Of a stretch of DNA of 64,000 nt, positions 41,182 through 52,004 are shown piece by piece. The stretch spans positions 118,715-182,714 of the forward strand of contig JAPLOU010000052.1 in assembly GCA_026400535.1 (NCBI GenBank), given 5' to 3'. Position 1 is the stretch's first letter; every line of letters starts with the position of its first letter. A model generated the notes under the pieces. That model was not told the DNA's origin. It saw nothing but the letters and a program-made list of their open reading frames with translations, and ran no database searches. Both the position numbers and the translations under genes were made by a program. The DNA comes from Hyphomicrobiales bacterium (GTDB lineage: Bacteria > Pseudomonadota > Alphaproteobacteria > Rhizobiales > Beijerinckiaceae).

Positions 41182-41209
41182 CCCTCAACCGCGCGTGCAA
41201 GGTTGAGGG
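41182..41209 (+). terminator. Hairpin after the membrane protein gene
   Basis: CCCTCAACC (41182-41190) pairs perfectly with GGTTGAGGG (41201-41209) around a ten-base loop, 11 bases after the stop. No U tract follows, so function as a terminator is uncertain. Confidence 0.45.
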
Positions 41210-41429
41210 CCAGTACCGAACGAATGCCTTGCACTGTTACCAGCGGCGCCGGCGTATCCAAACCCGATGAGCCAGCAGAGCCGCGGCACAAAGGGCAGGC
41301 TCCAAATGGTCAAATCGGGGCATCTCGTCGCCACGCTCGGCGCAGGCGGACCAATCGCATAACGCCAACGGCTTGTCAGCAGAAGGCCCCTTGCCGGTTG
41401 ACAGGCCGCTGCGCTGAACGATGGCGGTC

Positions 41430-42408
41430 TCACGTTTGAGGTGCGCCACCGAGTTTCGCCATCTCAGCGATAAAGACGTCCTCCGGTGTTTGGAAGCCGA
41501 GGATGGCGCGGGGCCTTGTGTTGAGGCTGTGTGCGATCCTGTCGAGGTCGCGTTGGCTGTAGATCGTGCGATTGATACCCTTGGGCAGGTACTGGCGGAC
41601 AAGGCCATTGAGGTTCTCATTGGACGGCCTTTGCCAGGTGCTGTGCGGATCGCAGAAGTAGAACGGCATGCCAAGCCGACCGGACAGTTCCTCGTGGCGG
41701 GCCATCTCCTTGCCCTGATCAAAGGCGAGGCTCCGGCGCGCCATCTTCGGCCCTTTGGCGAAGGCTTGGGTGAAGCCGTCCAGTGCCGCCTGCGCCCCGC
41801 AATCCTTCATCTTGGCGATCAGGGTGTAGCGGCTCTTGCGCTCGACCAGCCTGCCGATGGCGCTGGCATTGCCTGTACCCTTGACGAAGTCGCCCTCCCA
41901 ATCGCCCGGAATGAGCCGATCGATCCTATCATGAGGCCGTTCGTGGAGTGAAACCATGTCCGGCAGGCGACCTTGCCGGTTTCTCCCCCGCCCGCCGCGC
42001 GCCGCGCGTCTCGTCGGCCTGACGCAGGCAACTGACCTGATCCTTGCGCAGTCATCCGCGCGCGATTGCATCGATCGCGTGGCAGAGCGTCTCGTGGCCG
42101 ACCACGGGCAAGCAAGGAGCGTTCGCATCAGGATGGCTCTCATCAGGATGGCTCATGCCCTTCAGCTTGCCGGAAATCTGCTGCGGTGACCTTGCAAGCC
42201 GGATGTGCCCGAGCGCGTACGGGCGCAGCGCTGTCCCCTCACGCAGCTTGACCAGCCCCCGCCGACGTCTGGCCCGACACGACAGCGCCGCATCAACGGC
42301 TTCATAGCCGGACGACGCGCCAGAACTGCGCTTCACCTTGCGCGAGATCGTCGGCGGGGTGAGCGGATCCGTGAACGTCATCATCAATAGCGGCAACGTG
42401 AGCGGCAC
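41430..42408 (-). pseudogene. IS30-family transposase, truncated and frameshifted
   Basis: Remnant of an IS30-type insertion sequence. The upstream part (42408-42055) has TPPTISRKVKR, GYEAV, RARRRR and YALGHIRLARSPQQISGKLKG, the middle of the N-terminal region; the very 5' end with the first helix-turn-helix is gone. It is stopped by a TGA at 42052-42054. The catalytic part lies in another frame from about 41990: IPGDWEGDFVKG, LAFDQGKEMARH, FCDPHSTWQRPSNENLNG, with the DDE residues kept. No clear terminal inverted repeats were found. It is inactive. Confidence 0.85.
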
Positions 42409-42443
42409 GCAGGGCGCCTGACACGGGTTGCCTCAATGTCGGT

Positions 42444-43901
42444 TCAGGCCACCTCGAACCAGGTCCACAATCCCGCATCGAACCGCTCGATCACGCCGGA
42501 CGAGATCAGCCATTTGCCGGGGTTTTCAGCCCGGAAAGCAAAGCGCAGGGTCTTGCCCTCGGGAATTTGCGCGTTGTCCGTCCAGTAGGGTTCCCAGCCA
42601 TCGTCGAGCGGGTGCAGCAAGCGGCATGTGTGGCCGTGGATATGCATCACCTGAGTCCAGATTGTCTTGTTGCTGATGGCGAGGACAACCGGGCGGCCTA
42701 CGAGGACGCTAAACAGCGGCTTTGACCCCGGATCACCAACATTGCCATTGATGGTCCAAGGTTTCGACAGATCGACGTTGGTCAGATCGAGCCTGCCATC
42801 GGGCATGGCCTTTGCACCGCCTTCAATCGCCATGTCGACCCTGAGCGCGTCCTGCAGGCGGATCGCTGGCGGCAGAAGCCTGTTCTCGCCGATCGGGCCG
42901 ATGGCGGGCAGGGCGGGGCGCGCAACGGGCCTGTCGGTAGCGACCAGCATGACCAGCGGCACGCCGGCGCCGATCTGCGCCATCACGGTCCCGACGCCAC
43001 CGGCCTCATTCGGAACATCCACCAGAAGGTCGTAGCGGGTGCCGGGCGAAAAGGGCAGTGCCGCCCGCAAGGGCTCGAAACTGTCGGTGGGCTGGCTGTC
43101 AACCGCGATCACATAAGGCCGCATGCCGTCGAACCTGAGCCGCATCAGTCGGGCGTTGCAGGCCGAGATCAGCCTGAGCCGCACCCGCGCGCCAAGCGCA
43201 ACCTGGATGCGCTCGGGGGGTGCCCGTCCATTGACGGTGATCCAGCTTCCCAGCCGGCCGGCGGCGGCATGGCCTGGCCCGCGCTCGAAGGGCACGATCT
43301 TGCTGTCATCCGTCAGCAGCCAGTCGTCGACGACGACCGTGACATCGAGATCGACCGGCGGCGGACTGGTTTCCTCGACGATCAGCGCCCCGCTCAGGCC
43401 GCGGTCCTGGGCCGGACCCGACTGGCCGAGCATGACGGGCCTCCACAGGAACGTTCCGGCATCCGGCGGTGTGAGCCGGTACTGGAACGAAGCGCCGGGC
43501 GCGATCGGATCTTGCGAGAATCCGCCGACCCCGTCCATGCTGGCCGTCCCGCGCAGCCCCTGCCAGTGCAGCGCCAGGGCCTGCTCGGTCCGGTTGTTGA
43601 CAGTGATGAGAGCGGTGTCACCGACCCTGATCCGGATCGGCCGGGCTGGCACCGCGCCGTCGCTGGCCCAGACGTCGAAATCGACCGGCGGGCTTGGCCT
43701 CAGCCGGGCCTTGGCCGGAGCCAGGGTCAGCGTTTGCCGCACTTCTCTCGGCGGGGCCTCGTCTGCTGGTTGCGCGGGCTGCTGGGCCTGCCGGTTCGCA
43801 GGCCGCTGCTGGCTGATTGCGGGCGCCGCGATGGCTGTCGCAAAGAGGCCGCCGAGGGTGCTGCGGCGGCTGGGGCGGAATGAAAGCGCGTGTCTGATCA
43901 T
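42444..43901 (-). CDS. Multicopper-oxidase-like protein lacking most copper ligands
   Basis: 485-residue exported protein with three cupredoxin domains and a Tat-like signal (SRRSTLGGLF, then AIAAPAIS). Multicopper oxidases carry four HxH-type ligand motifs. Here motif 1 is LHWQG instead of HWHG (residues 111-115), motif 2 is GTFLWRP instead of HSH (149-155), motif 3 keeps HIHGH (420-424), and motif 4 is LISSGVIERF in place of the HCHxxxH that holds the type 1 and trinuclear copper (465-474). It therefore cannot be a normal laccase. It may be a structural or assembly protein such as SufI/FtsP-like ones. Confidence 0.85.
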   Translation of the reverse strand: MIRHALSFRPSRRSTLGGLFATAIAAPAISQQRPANRQAQQPAQPADEAPPREVRQTLTLAPAKARLRPSPPVDFDVWASDGAVPARPIRIRVGDTALITVNNRTEQALALHWQGLRGTASMDGVGGFSQDPIAPGASFQYRLTPPDAGTFLWRPVMLGQSGPAQDRGLSGALIVEETSPPPVDLDVTVVVDDWLLTDDSKIVPFERGPGHAAAGRLGSWITVNGRAPPERIQVALGARVRLRLISACNARLMRLRFDGMRPYVIAVDSQPTDSFEPLRAALPFSPGTRYDLLVDVPNEAGGVGTVMAQIGAGVPLVMLVATDRPVARPALPAIGPIGENRLLPPAIRLQDALRVDMAIEGGAKAMPDGRLDLTNVDLSKPWTINGNVGDPGSKPLFSVLVGRPVVLAISNKTIWTQVMHIHGHTCRLLHPLDDGWEPYWTDNAQIPEGKTLRFAFRAENPGKWLISSGVIERFDAGLWTWFEVA

Positions 43902-43949
43902 GCGCCGTCATGGCACGGCCGGACCGGCGCACTCAAGAGGCAGCCGGCC

Positions 43950-44705
43950 TCAGGGGTCGACGCCGACCGCCCGGATCATGCGAATGCGCTGCGGCATGTT
44001 TGCCACCGCCGGCACGAAGCACTGGGTCGCCCTATCGAGCCGCATCAACACGCCGGTGGCGACGTCGAAATAGGCGCCGTGCAAGCCAAGCTTGCCCCTC
44101 TCCTCGAGTGATCGCACGCAGGGGAAGGCCCTGAGGTTTACCAGCGACTGCTCGACGGACGCGAGCGCCAGCCGTTCGATATAGACGGGCAGCGCTTCGC
44201 TCTCGCCACGACCGCCGACGCGCGCGGCCGCTCCTGAGAGCAGACTGACCCACTTGCCGATGAAATCACCGGGCGACAGCGGCTCCGCCCCGTCATCGGC
44301 GAAAGCTCTGATCCCTCCGCAGCGCGCATGCCCGAGCACCACGATGTGCTCGACCTTCAGCGCCTGTACGGCGAATTCGAGGGCCGCGGAGACGCCGTGC
44401 AGTCCCTCGTCCGGCGAGTAGGGCGGAACCAGATTGCCGACATTGCGCATGACAAACAGCTCGCCAGGTGCCGCGTCGAAGATGACTTCCGGCGAGACCC
44501 GGCTGTCGCAGCAGCCGATCACCATGATTCGCGGCTTCTGGCCTTCGGCAGCAAGCTGTTCAAAACGCGCCTGCTCACGCGGGAAGCGCTCATCGAGAAA
44601 GGCCTTGTAGCCGTCGATCAGCCGCTCGGGAAAGTGCGGCGAAACTTGCGGCCGCGCAGCGCGCGCGGCTGCGGGGACATCATTCAACACGGGATCGTTG
44701 GACAT
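43950..44705 (-). CDS. Beta-class carbonic anhydrase
   Basis: 251-residue zinc enzyme that interconverts CO2 and bicarbonate. The zinc ligands and catalytic pair are seen as CCDSRVSPE (Cys, Asp, Arg) and GHARCGGIRAF (His, Cys). The C-terminal LHGAYFDVATGVL block is usual. It may be monocistronic or cotranscribed with the preceding copper-oxidase-like gene, which is downstream on the same strand. Confidence 0.95.
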   Translation of the reverse strand: MSNDPVLNDVPAAARAARPQVSPHFPERLIDGYKAFLDERFPREQARFEQLAAEGQKPRIMVIGCCDSRVSPEVIFDAAPGELFVMRNVGNLVPPYSPDEGLHGVSAALEFAVQALKVEHIVVLGHARCGGIRAFADDGAEPLSPGDFIGKWVSLLSGAAARVGGRGESEALPVYIERLALASVEQSLVNLRAFPCVRSLEERGKLGLHGAYFDVATGVLMRLDRATQCFVPAVANMPQRIRMIRAVGVDP

Positions 44706-44921
44706 TGAGCGGCGATAGCATCTTGTGTCGCGCCGTCAAGACGCAGCCGACTGGCGGGCAGGGTCGGCCCAGCTTGGTTATCGTTCCCGACGGCTCGGGC
44801 GTCCCGCATTTTTTTGCTGCACTCGGCTGAGGCTCTGCTATACGAGCGCGAAATCCGATGCCGGCTGATGGCCCACGAGCATGCTCTCGTGGGGTGTTTC
44901 CTGGCAGGTCGTGGTTGGCCT

Positions 44922-45006
44922 GCGGGCGTGGCGGAATTGGTAGACGCAGTGGATTTAGGTTCCACCGCCGCAAGGTGTGGGGGTTCGAGTCCCTCCGCCC
45001 GCACCA
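44922..45006 (+). tRNA. tRNA-Leu (anticodon TAG)
   Basis: Eighty-five-base class II tRNA including the encoded CCA. Acceptor GCGGGCG pairs with CGCCCGC, the D arm and the TTCGAGT T-loop are present, the anticodon TAG is at 44956-44958 and a long variable arm follows. A promoter-like TATACG lies at about 44838. It precedes tig by 66 bp. Confidence 0.95.
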
Positions 45007-45072
45007 GCTGTCCCGCCTGCTGGCCTTGGCCGCGATGTTGAACAGACGCTTTTTCAGGAACGGAACAGCACC

Positions 45073-46482
45073 ATGCAGGTGACAGAAACCCTCTCCGCGG
45101 GCCTCAAGCGCGAATTCAAGGTGGTGCTCACCGCAGCCGATCTTGAAACCCGGCTCGTCGACGGCCTCCACGGCCTGAAGGACAAGGTCAAGATCAACGG
45201 ATTCCGACCCGGCAAGGTACCGCCCGGCTTTCTGCGCAAGATGTATGGCCGCTCGGTGATGAATGACGTGCTGCAAAATGCCGTCAACGAGGCCAACCAG
45301 AAGATCTCGGCCGACAACGCCATACGCTTCGCCATGGAGCCAAGGGTCCGCTTCCCCGAGAACAAGGATGAGATCGAGGCCGCGCTCGACGCGAAGGGCG
45401 ATCTGGCCTTCTCCGTGGCGGTTGAAGTGCTGCCGAAGATCGAGATGGTCGACCATTCCGGCGTGTCGCTGACCAGGCTGGTCGCAGATGTGCCGCAAAC
45501 CGATGTGATGTCGGCGCTCGAGCGGATGGCGAGCCAGACCAGGAAGTACACCTCGAAGGGCGCAAAAGCCAAGGCCGACACGGGCGATAAGCTCATCATC
45601 AGCTTCGTCGGCTCTATCAATGGCGAGAAGTTCGATGGCGGTTCGGGCGAGGGGATCGATCTGGTGATCGGCTCCAACACCTTCATCCCTGGCTTCGAGG
45701 ATCAGATGATGGGTGCCGAACTGGGCGAAACCCGCACGGTCCATGTGACGTTCCCGGAGAACTATCAGGCCGAGGCCCTTGCCGGAAAGGCCGCCTCGTT
45801 TGAAGTCACCGCCACCGATATCCAGGCACCCGAACCGGTCGTGATCGACGAGGACCTTGCCAAGGCTTTCGGGATGGATAGCCTCGATGCGCTGAAGAGC
45901 GCCGTTGAAGCCCAGCTCAAGCGCGAGATGGACGCCCAGTCGCGCCGCAAGCTCAAGAAGAGCCTGCTCGACGCGCTCGACGAGAAGTATGTTTTTGAAC
46001 TGCCCCCGTCCCTGGTCGAACAGGAGTTCAATAACGTCTGGGCCCAGGTCGAGGCCGACATGAAGCAGGCTGCGAAGACCTTTGCCGATGAAGGCACGAC
46101 GGAGGAGGCGGCCCGCGCCGATTATCTCAAGATCGCCCAGCGCCGCGTCCGCCTGGGCCTCGTGCTGGCCGAGATCGGCGACAACGCCAAGGTCCAGATC
46201 ACCGATGATGAGGTGACCCAGGCCCTGATCGAGCGCGCGCGCCAGTATCCGGGTCAGGAAAAGCAGGTCTGGGAATTCTACCGCAAGAACCCGCAGGCGC
46301 TTGCTGAACTCCGCGCCCCGATCTTTGAGGAAAAGGTGGTCGATTATCTCTTGGCACAGATGACGGTCGCGGAGAGCAAGGTCTTGCGTGACGTGCTCTT
46401 CGCCGACGACGAGGCCGAGGCTTCGGCGGCCGCCGCCGCCGAGAAGCCCGCCAAGGCGAAGTCAAAAAAGAAGGCCGACTGA
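45073..46482 (+). CDS. tig: Trigger factor
   Basis: 469-residue ribosome-associated chaperone and peptidyl-prolyl isomerase. The ribosome-binding tail with [11 protein letters not shown] is at residues 39-49, the FKBP-like domain spans about 150-240 ([19 protein letters not shown]), and the helical C-terminal chaperone domain follows, ending in a lysine/alanine-rich tail. First gene of the conserved tig-clpP-clpX order; a hairpin follows at 46508. Confidence 0.97.
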   Translation: MQVTETLSAGLKREFKVVLTAADLETRLVDGLHGLKDKVKINGFRPGKVPPGFLRKMYGRSVMNDVLQNAVNEANQKISADNAIRFAMEPRVRFPENKDEIEAALDAKGDLAFSVAVEVLPKIEMVDHSGVSLTRLVADVPQTDVMSALERMASQTRKYTSKGAKAKADTGDKLIISFVGSINGEKFDGGSGEGIDLVIGSNTFIPGFEDQMMGAELGETRTVHVTFPENYQAEALAGKAASFEVTATDIQAPEPVVIDEDLAKAFGMDSLDALKSAVEAQLKREMDAQSRRKLKKSLLDALDEKYVFELPPSLVEQEFNNVWAQVEADMKQAAKTFADEGTTEEAARADYLKIAQRRVRLGLVLAEIGDNAKVQITDDEVTQALIERARQYPGQEKQVWEFYRKNPQALAELRAPIFEEKVVDYLLAQMTVAESKVLRDVLFADDEAEASAAAAAEKPAKAKSKKKAD

Positions 46483-46507
46483 ACCCTCTCTGCAGTGGTC
46501 TCAGGAG

Positions 46508-46535
46508 AAGGCGGCCAACACCCATTGGCCGCCTT
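46508..46535 (+). terminator. Terminator hairpin after tig
   Basis: AAGGCGGCCAA (46508-46518) pairs perfectly with TTGGCCGCCTT (46525-46535) around a six-base loop, 25 bases after the tig stop, followed by the short T-rich GTCTTCTGTT. Confidence 0.75.
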
Positions 46536-47591
46536 GTCTTCTGTTGGCGGCTCGCGGCCTCGATGCCGCGTTTGAAGGCCCGCTTCACCGCTTCGCGCCG
46601 TCACTGCCCGTCGATGATCTCGAACATGGCTGGTGTATCGCGGGTGCCCACGACGTCACGCCGCGCTCTGGCGTCGGAGCCCAATGATATGTCATCCGCC
46701 GCTCCACCGATGGCCAGGCGGATGAACTGACCGGCCGGAAACGCGCGCTGCGGGGCTTTCGACGGGAGACCCATGGCGCCTCTGGCTCGCCATCGAGCGC
46801 GGCCTTTGCAATGGTCGCCAGCGGACACCATGGATCCGGCGCGGCTGAAGCTCTGGATCCTCTCGCCCTGCCCTCCGGGGTCTTCACGGACGATGGAGCG
46901 CAAGAGCGTGGGCATCCGTCCCCCTGCTTCCCGGGCGCCTGATCCAATGCTTCTTCAAGCAGGCAAGAACCCGGATCCCCTGGTCACGCCTTGAGCCCTT
47001 CTGCGGCGTTCTCGCAGGCATATCGCTGTTCGGCCGGTTCATGCGCGACGGTAGTGCGCGCCTCAGTCTACCCGCAAATGGCTGCACGCGCCGGCAAGGG
47101 CCAGCCAGACACTGCTCGTCGATGGCGATTGCAGGAGAGATCAATGCCGCGCAAATCCGTAAGAATGCAGAATCCGCGTTCAAGCAGGAGATGGAGCAGG
47201 CCCCGCAGGAGCGCAGTGGGCAGGAGCGCGGTGGGCAGGAGCGCGGTGGGCAGGAGCGCGGGCCGCGGTCCGTGCGCAAGGTCGATTAGCTTCAGGACAT
47301 CATCTTTCGGGCTCAGTGTGTCGCAAGCGAGCTGCGCGATATCTGCGCCGCCTCCAAGGTTGGATCTCGCCACCTGTATCTGGACGTTGGCCAAATACTG
47401 AAAAACTCTGGGCGCTGTCCTTCGCAAAAGACCTGGAACGGTCAGTCGACGCCCGGAATTCACCGTGATCGGAGGAACGCAACCGCCACGGCGGCCAGAC
47501 GCACGCAAGCGTTTGTAATCGGCGACACCGTGACTACATTAACATAACCAGTGCGGACGAATCGGTGTCCGCGCGCCAGGAGCTGCCTGCC
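46536..47591. other. Gene-poor 1.06-kb gap between tig and clpP with remnants
   Basis: No intact gene is convincing. On the minus strand, 46915-46605 encodes a C-terminal stretch that looks protein-like (FPAGQFIRLAIGGAADD then VVGTRDTPAMFEIIDG) but its upstream part does not. On the plus strand a frame from 47119 (MAIAGEINAAQIRKNAESAF) runs through the 15-bp repeats to a TAG at 47287 and then continues protein-like in the same frame (LQDIIFRAQCVASELRDIC and LYLDVGQILKNSG). Both may be decayed genes; neither family is recognised. The last 120 bp must hold the clpP promoter. Confidence 0.4.
47206..47265 (+). repeat. Four tandem copies of a 15-bp unit
   Basis: Units CAGGAGCGCAGTGGG, CAGGAGCGCGGTGGG (twice) and CAGGAGCGCGGGCCG follow each other without spacers. 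In the plus frame they would encode QERSG, QERGG, QERGG, QERGP. The length is a multiple of three. The repeat is a small minisatellite and not a CRISPR, because there are no spacers. Confidence 0.9.
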
Positions 47592-48242
47592 ATGATCCGA
47601 GATCGTGATCCCGTCGAAATCCACAACAATCTCGTCCCGATGGTGATCGAGCAGTCGAGCCGTGGAGAGCGTGCGTTTGATATCTACTCGCGCCTCCTGC
47701 GCGAGCGGATCATCTTCCTGACCGGCCCGGTCGAGGATTACGGCGCATCGCTGATCGTGGCGCAGCTGTTGTTTCTCGAAGCTGACAATCCGAAGAAGGA
47801 GATTTCCTTCTATATCAACTCTCCGGGTGGCTCCGTGACCGCCGGCATGTCGATCTACGATACGATGCAGTTCGTGAAGCCGCCCATCACCACCATCTGC
47901 CTTGGCATGGCGGCGTCGATGGGCTCGCTTCTGCTGACGGCGGGCGAGAAGGGCCAGCGCTTCGCCCTGCCCAATTCGCGCGTGATGGTGCACCAGCCAT
48001 CAGCCGGTTATTCAGGCAAGGTCACCGACATCATGATCTACGCCCGTGAGTTTGATACAACGAAGAAGCGGCTCAACGAAATCTACGTCAAGCACACCGG
48101 CCGCAGCTACAAGGAGATCGAGGATGCGCTCGAGCGGGACAATTACATGTCCGCCGAAGACGCCAAGGCCTTCGGTCTGATCGATCAGGTGATCGACAAG
48201 CGCCCCGATGACGGCGGAGCTGTCACGGCTCCCGTCGCATGA
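47592..48242 (+). CDS. clpP: ATP-dependent Clp protease proteolytic subunit
   Basis: 216-residue serine protease that forms the ClpXP barrel. Catalytic Ser109 is in [10 protein letters not shown], His134 in VMVHQPSAG, and the handle region is [16 protein letters not shown]. The ATG at 47592 has AGGAG upstream (11 bases); an in-frame GTG at 47565 is possible. It lies 211 bp upstream of clpX. Confidence 0.97.
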   Translation: MIRDRDPVEIHNNLVPMVIEQSSRGERAFDIYSRLLRERIIFLTGPVEDYGASLIVAQLLFLEADNPKKEISFYINSPGGSVTAGMSIYDTMQFVKPPITTICLGMAASMGSLLLTAGEKGQRFALPNSRVMVHQPSAGYSGKVTDIMIYAREFDTTKKRLNEIYVKHTGRSYKEIEDALERDNYMSAEDAKAFGLIDQVIDKRPDDGGAVTAPVA

Positions 48243-48453
48243 CAGCCATGCGACAGAAAGGTGGTTGGCGAAGGGCTTGCCTGACCATATGATCACGTGG
48301 CTGGATCCGTCATGTTTGCCGGATCCGGAAGTTGGGCTTTAACGGTCTGATGGGAAAATGTGGGGTTTACTGTCCAGATAGCCGCTGAGCCGGCTGCCCA
48401 ATACGAACCGCTCGTTGCGGCGGTCTTTGAAACGCAACGATGGAGACAAGGCC

Positions 48454-49719
<1,266 letters not shown>

Positions 49720-49742
49720 GCCGGTTCCACGCTTTCAAACGC

Positions 49743-49768
49743 AAACGACGGGCCTCAGCCCGCCGTTT
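49743..49768. terminator. Bidirectional terminator between clpX and the GST gene
   Basis: AAACGACGGGC (49743-49753) pairs with GCCCGCCGTTT (49758-49768) with one A-C mismatch and a CTCA loop. T-rich on the plus side (CGTTTCTGTT) and A-rich before it, so it can serve clpX and the convergent gene. Confidence 0.75.
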
Positions 49769-49794
49769 CTGTTCCGGGCGCACTGATCAACGCG

Positions 49795-50400
49795 TCAGCT
49801 CTTGACCCGCGTCTCCTCGAAGGCCGGCACGCGGGCTGCGAACTTGTCGAGCCACTTTCGCAGCTTGGGGTGCTTCTTGCGCCAGGCGCCGGCAAAACGC
49901 AGATCGAGATAGCCGAGTGCGCAGGCCACCATCACATGCCCGACATGGAGCTGTTTGGTCAGCTTTGGCGGGTCTGCTTCGAGCGCGGTGAGCGCTCGGT
50001 CGACCTTTCCGGCCTGGTGCTCCAGCCATCTGGCGTTTCTCATGTCTTGCTCGCGCCAGCGGGCTTCATAGACCTGCACAAGGGCCGCGTCGCACAATCC
50101 GTCAGCCAGCGCCTGGAGGCGAAGGGCGGCGAAGCGCTTGGCCCCGCGCGGAAGCACCTTGCCGCCGCCGGCCAGAAAATCGAGATATTCGACGATCACG
50201 CGCGAGTCATACAGCGTCGTGCCGTCTTCCAGCACCAGCGTTGGGATCTTGCCGAGCGGGTTCTGGTTGCGCAGCGGGTCATCCGCGCTGTTGGTGTCGG
50301 CCACCACGGTCTGGATCTGGTCGGTGAGACCCATCAGGGCTGCACAGATCTTGACCTTGCGGCCATAGGGCGATGCGGGAGCGGAACGAAGGATCATCAT
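49795..50400 (-). CDS. Glutathione S-transferase family protein
   Basis: 201-residue GST-fold protein. Thioredoxin-like domain at residues 1-80 with SPYGRKVKI (active-site region; serine in place of cysteine), the cis-proline in NPLGKIPTLVL and the glutathione-binding DSRVIVEYL, then the helical C-terminal domain. Substrate not known; detoxification or a structural role in stress are both possible. The start is one of two adjacent ATGs. Convergent with clpX. Confidence 0.9.
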   Translation of the reverse strand: MMILRSAPASPYGRKVKICAALMGLTDQIQTVVADTNSADDPLRNQNPLGKIPTLVLEDGTTLYDSRVIVEYLDFLAGGGKVLPRGAKRFAALRLQALADGLCDAALVQVYEARWREQDMRNARWLEHQAGKVDRALTALEADPPKLTKQLHVGHVMVACALGYLDLRFAGAWRKKHPKLRKWLDKFAARVPAFEETRVKS

Positions 50401-50443
50401 GGGTAAGCTTTCGGTGAGTCGGACCAACAGTGTACCACAAGGC

Positions 50444-51286
50444 TCAACCGGCCATGACCTCGCAGCGGAACCCGGCCTTGCGCGAGCGTGCCAGCCGTGA
50501 GGCCAGCGCCGGAAGCAGAGCTTCGGCCTGAGCCAGCAAGGTCCAGGGCGGATTGATCACGATCAGCCCGCAGCCCGCCAGCTTCTCGGCGGATGCAAGG
50601 TCATCGACGATCAGTTCGAGCCGCAGCGCATGAGCGACGCCGGAATCACAAACGGCGCGGGCGAGGTCGTCGGCCTGGCGTGGATTCTTGAGCGGATACC
50701 AGACGACGAAGCAACCGTTCTGCCATTTGCGCCACGCGGCGATCACTTCACGCGCCGTCACCCGCCACTCATCCGCCGCCTCGAAGGCCGGATCGACCAG
50801 CACGACGCCGCGCCTCTCCTTGGGCGGGACATTGGCGCGCAACACATGCCAGCCATCCATCAGCAGCACCTTGAAGCGCTTGTCCTTGTTCAGCGCCGTT
50901 TTCAGTTGCCAGTTGGTTTCGCCATGCAGTTCGGCCCCGATGTAGCGGTCTTCAGCGCGGAGCATGTGCTGGCAGATCAGCGGCGAGCCGGGATAGATCT
51001 TGGGTCCATGGCCGGCGCGCAGGGCCGAAAGGGTTTCGCGAAACGGTGCGAGAACGGCCTCGGCCTTTGCGTCGAGCGGCTCGGCAAGAAGGCCGATACC
51101 GTTGCGCCATTCACCGGTGCGCGCGGCAGCGAGGCTTCCGAGATCATATAGACCGCCTCCGGCATGGCTCTCGATCACACGGATCGCGCCGGGCTTCTGC
51201 TGCAGGTAGCTGATGATGCTGGCAAGCACCGCATGCTTGAGCACGTCGGCGAAGTTTCCGGCATGGAAAGCGTGGCGGTAGTTCAT
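50444..51286 (-). CDS. rlmJ: 23S rRNA (adenine2030-N6)-methyltransferase
   Basis: 280-residue SAM-dependent methyltransferase. The N-terminus MNYRHAFHAGNFADVLKH is the RlmJ signature; ESHAGGGLYDL is the SAM site, and the catalytic motif IV reads VLVDPAFE where most homologues have DPPFE or DPPY. Otherwise the chain looks complete (280, E. coli 280). It modifies A2030 of 23S rRNA. Confidence 0.93.
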   Translation of the reverse strand: MNYRHAFHAGNFADVLKHAVLASIISYLQQKPGAIRVIESHAGGGLYDLGSLAAARTGEWRNGIGLLAEPLDAKAEAVLAPFRETLSALRAGHGPKIYPGSPLICQHMLRAEDRYIGAELHGETNWQLKTALNKDKRFKVLLMDGWHVLRANVPPKERRGVVLVDPAFEAADEWRVTAREVIAAWRKWQNGCFVVWYPLKNPRQADDLARAVCDSGVAHALRLELIVDDLASAEKLAGCGLIVINPPWTLLAQAEALLPALASRLARSRKAGFRCEVMAG

Positions 51287-51317
51287 GGCTGCGTCTCCTG
51301 CGCCGGTTGAGCGCGGA

Positions 51318-52004
51318 TCAGCGAACCGGCTGCAGCGTGATCTCGCGCAAACGGCAGCCGCCGCGATCGACCTCCGGGCAGGTGCGGAACGAGCGCAGGT
51401 CCTTGGTCAGGCAGATGCGGACCTCCTGCAATTCGTTGCGTCGGCAGGCCACCGACATCATGTCGGTCCTGAGGCCCGAATTGGCCGCGATGAAGGCACG
51501 CTCAAGGTCGATCGGAACCCAGTTCTGCGCCTGCTGGACGGCCTTGAACTGCTGCGGAATCACCACCGCATCGCGGGCCCTCTTGACGTCGTTGAAGTAG
51601 TCCGTGGGGCTTGAGCCGGCGCACACGCCGTGTTTGTTCCACTGGTGGCGGGCGAGACCTTCGTCGGGATAGACCTCACGCGCGATCTGCATGGACTGTC
51701 GCGATGGGTTGCGTCCGGCTGGCCCGCAGTCCGTGGGATAGCCGCGCTCGTTCTGCGGCCAGAGCCCATGCACGACGAAGCCAAGCCCTGAGCCTGAGCG
51801 GCACTGGTCACGGTTCTTACTGTCCCCTTCCAGCGTGCAGAAGCCTGGCGACCAGGACAACGCCAGAACGTAGAAATCGAACTCGCCCGCGGCCCCGCCA
51901 CGGATGACACGGTCCTGTGCTTGCCCCGGCGAAAGACCCAGGATGGCCAGCGCAAAGAGGGCGCCGATGCCCTGCACAAAGACCGGGACGGTCCTGCTCA
52001 CCAT
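51318..52004 (-). CDS. Exported ribonuclease T2
   Basis: 228-residue periplasmic endoribonuclease of the RNase T2 family. It has a signal peptide (residues 1-29, ending GQAQ) and both active-site blocks: CAS1 FVVHGLWPQ and CAS2 RHQWNKHGVC, with the catalytic histidines. Several cysteines suggest disulfides. The start overlaps the stop of the upstream unknown secreted protein, so they are coupled. Similar periplasmic RNases scavenge RNA or act in stress. Confidence 0.93.
   Translation of the reverse strand: MVSRTVPVFVQGIGALFALAILGLSPGQAQDRVIRGGAAGEFDFYVLALSWSPGFCTLEGDSKNRDQCRSGSGLGFVVHGLWPQNERGYPTDCGPAGRNPSRQSMQIAREVYPDEGLARHQWNKHGVCAGSSPTDYFNDVKRARDAVVIPQQFKAVQQAQNWVPIDLERAFIAANSGLRTDMMSVACRRNELQEVRICLTKDLRSFRTCPEVDRGGCRLREITLQPVR

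Noticed and set aside
41210-41429. A second insertion-sequence remnant next to the IS30 fragment.
   Set aside because: A minus-strand stretch (CDWSACAERGDEMPRFDHLE) is protein-like but could not be matched to any family.
46605-46915. Minus-strand frame with protein-like end between tig and clpP as a real gene.
   Set aside because: Only the C-terminal third looks protein-like, there is no start signal and no family; kept only as a remnant in the gap entry.
47206-47265. Tandem repeat as a mini CRISPR array.
   Set aside because: Units are directly adjacent without spacers and there are no cas genes.
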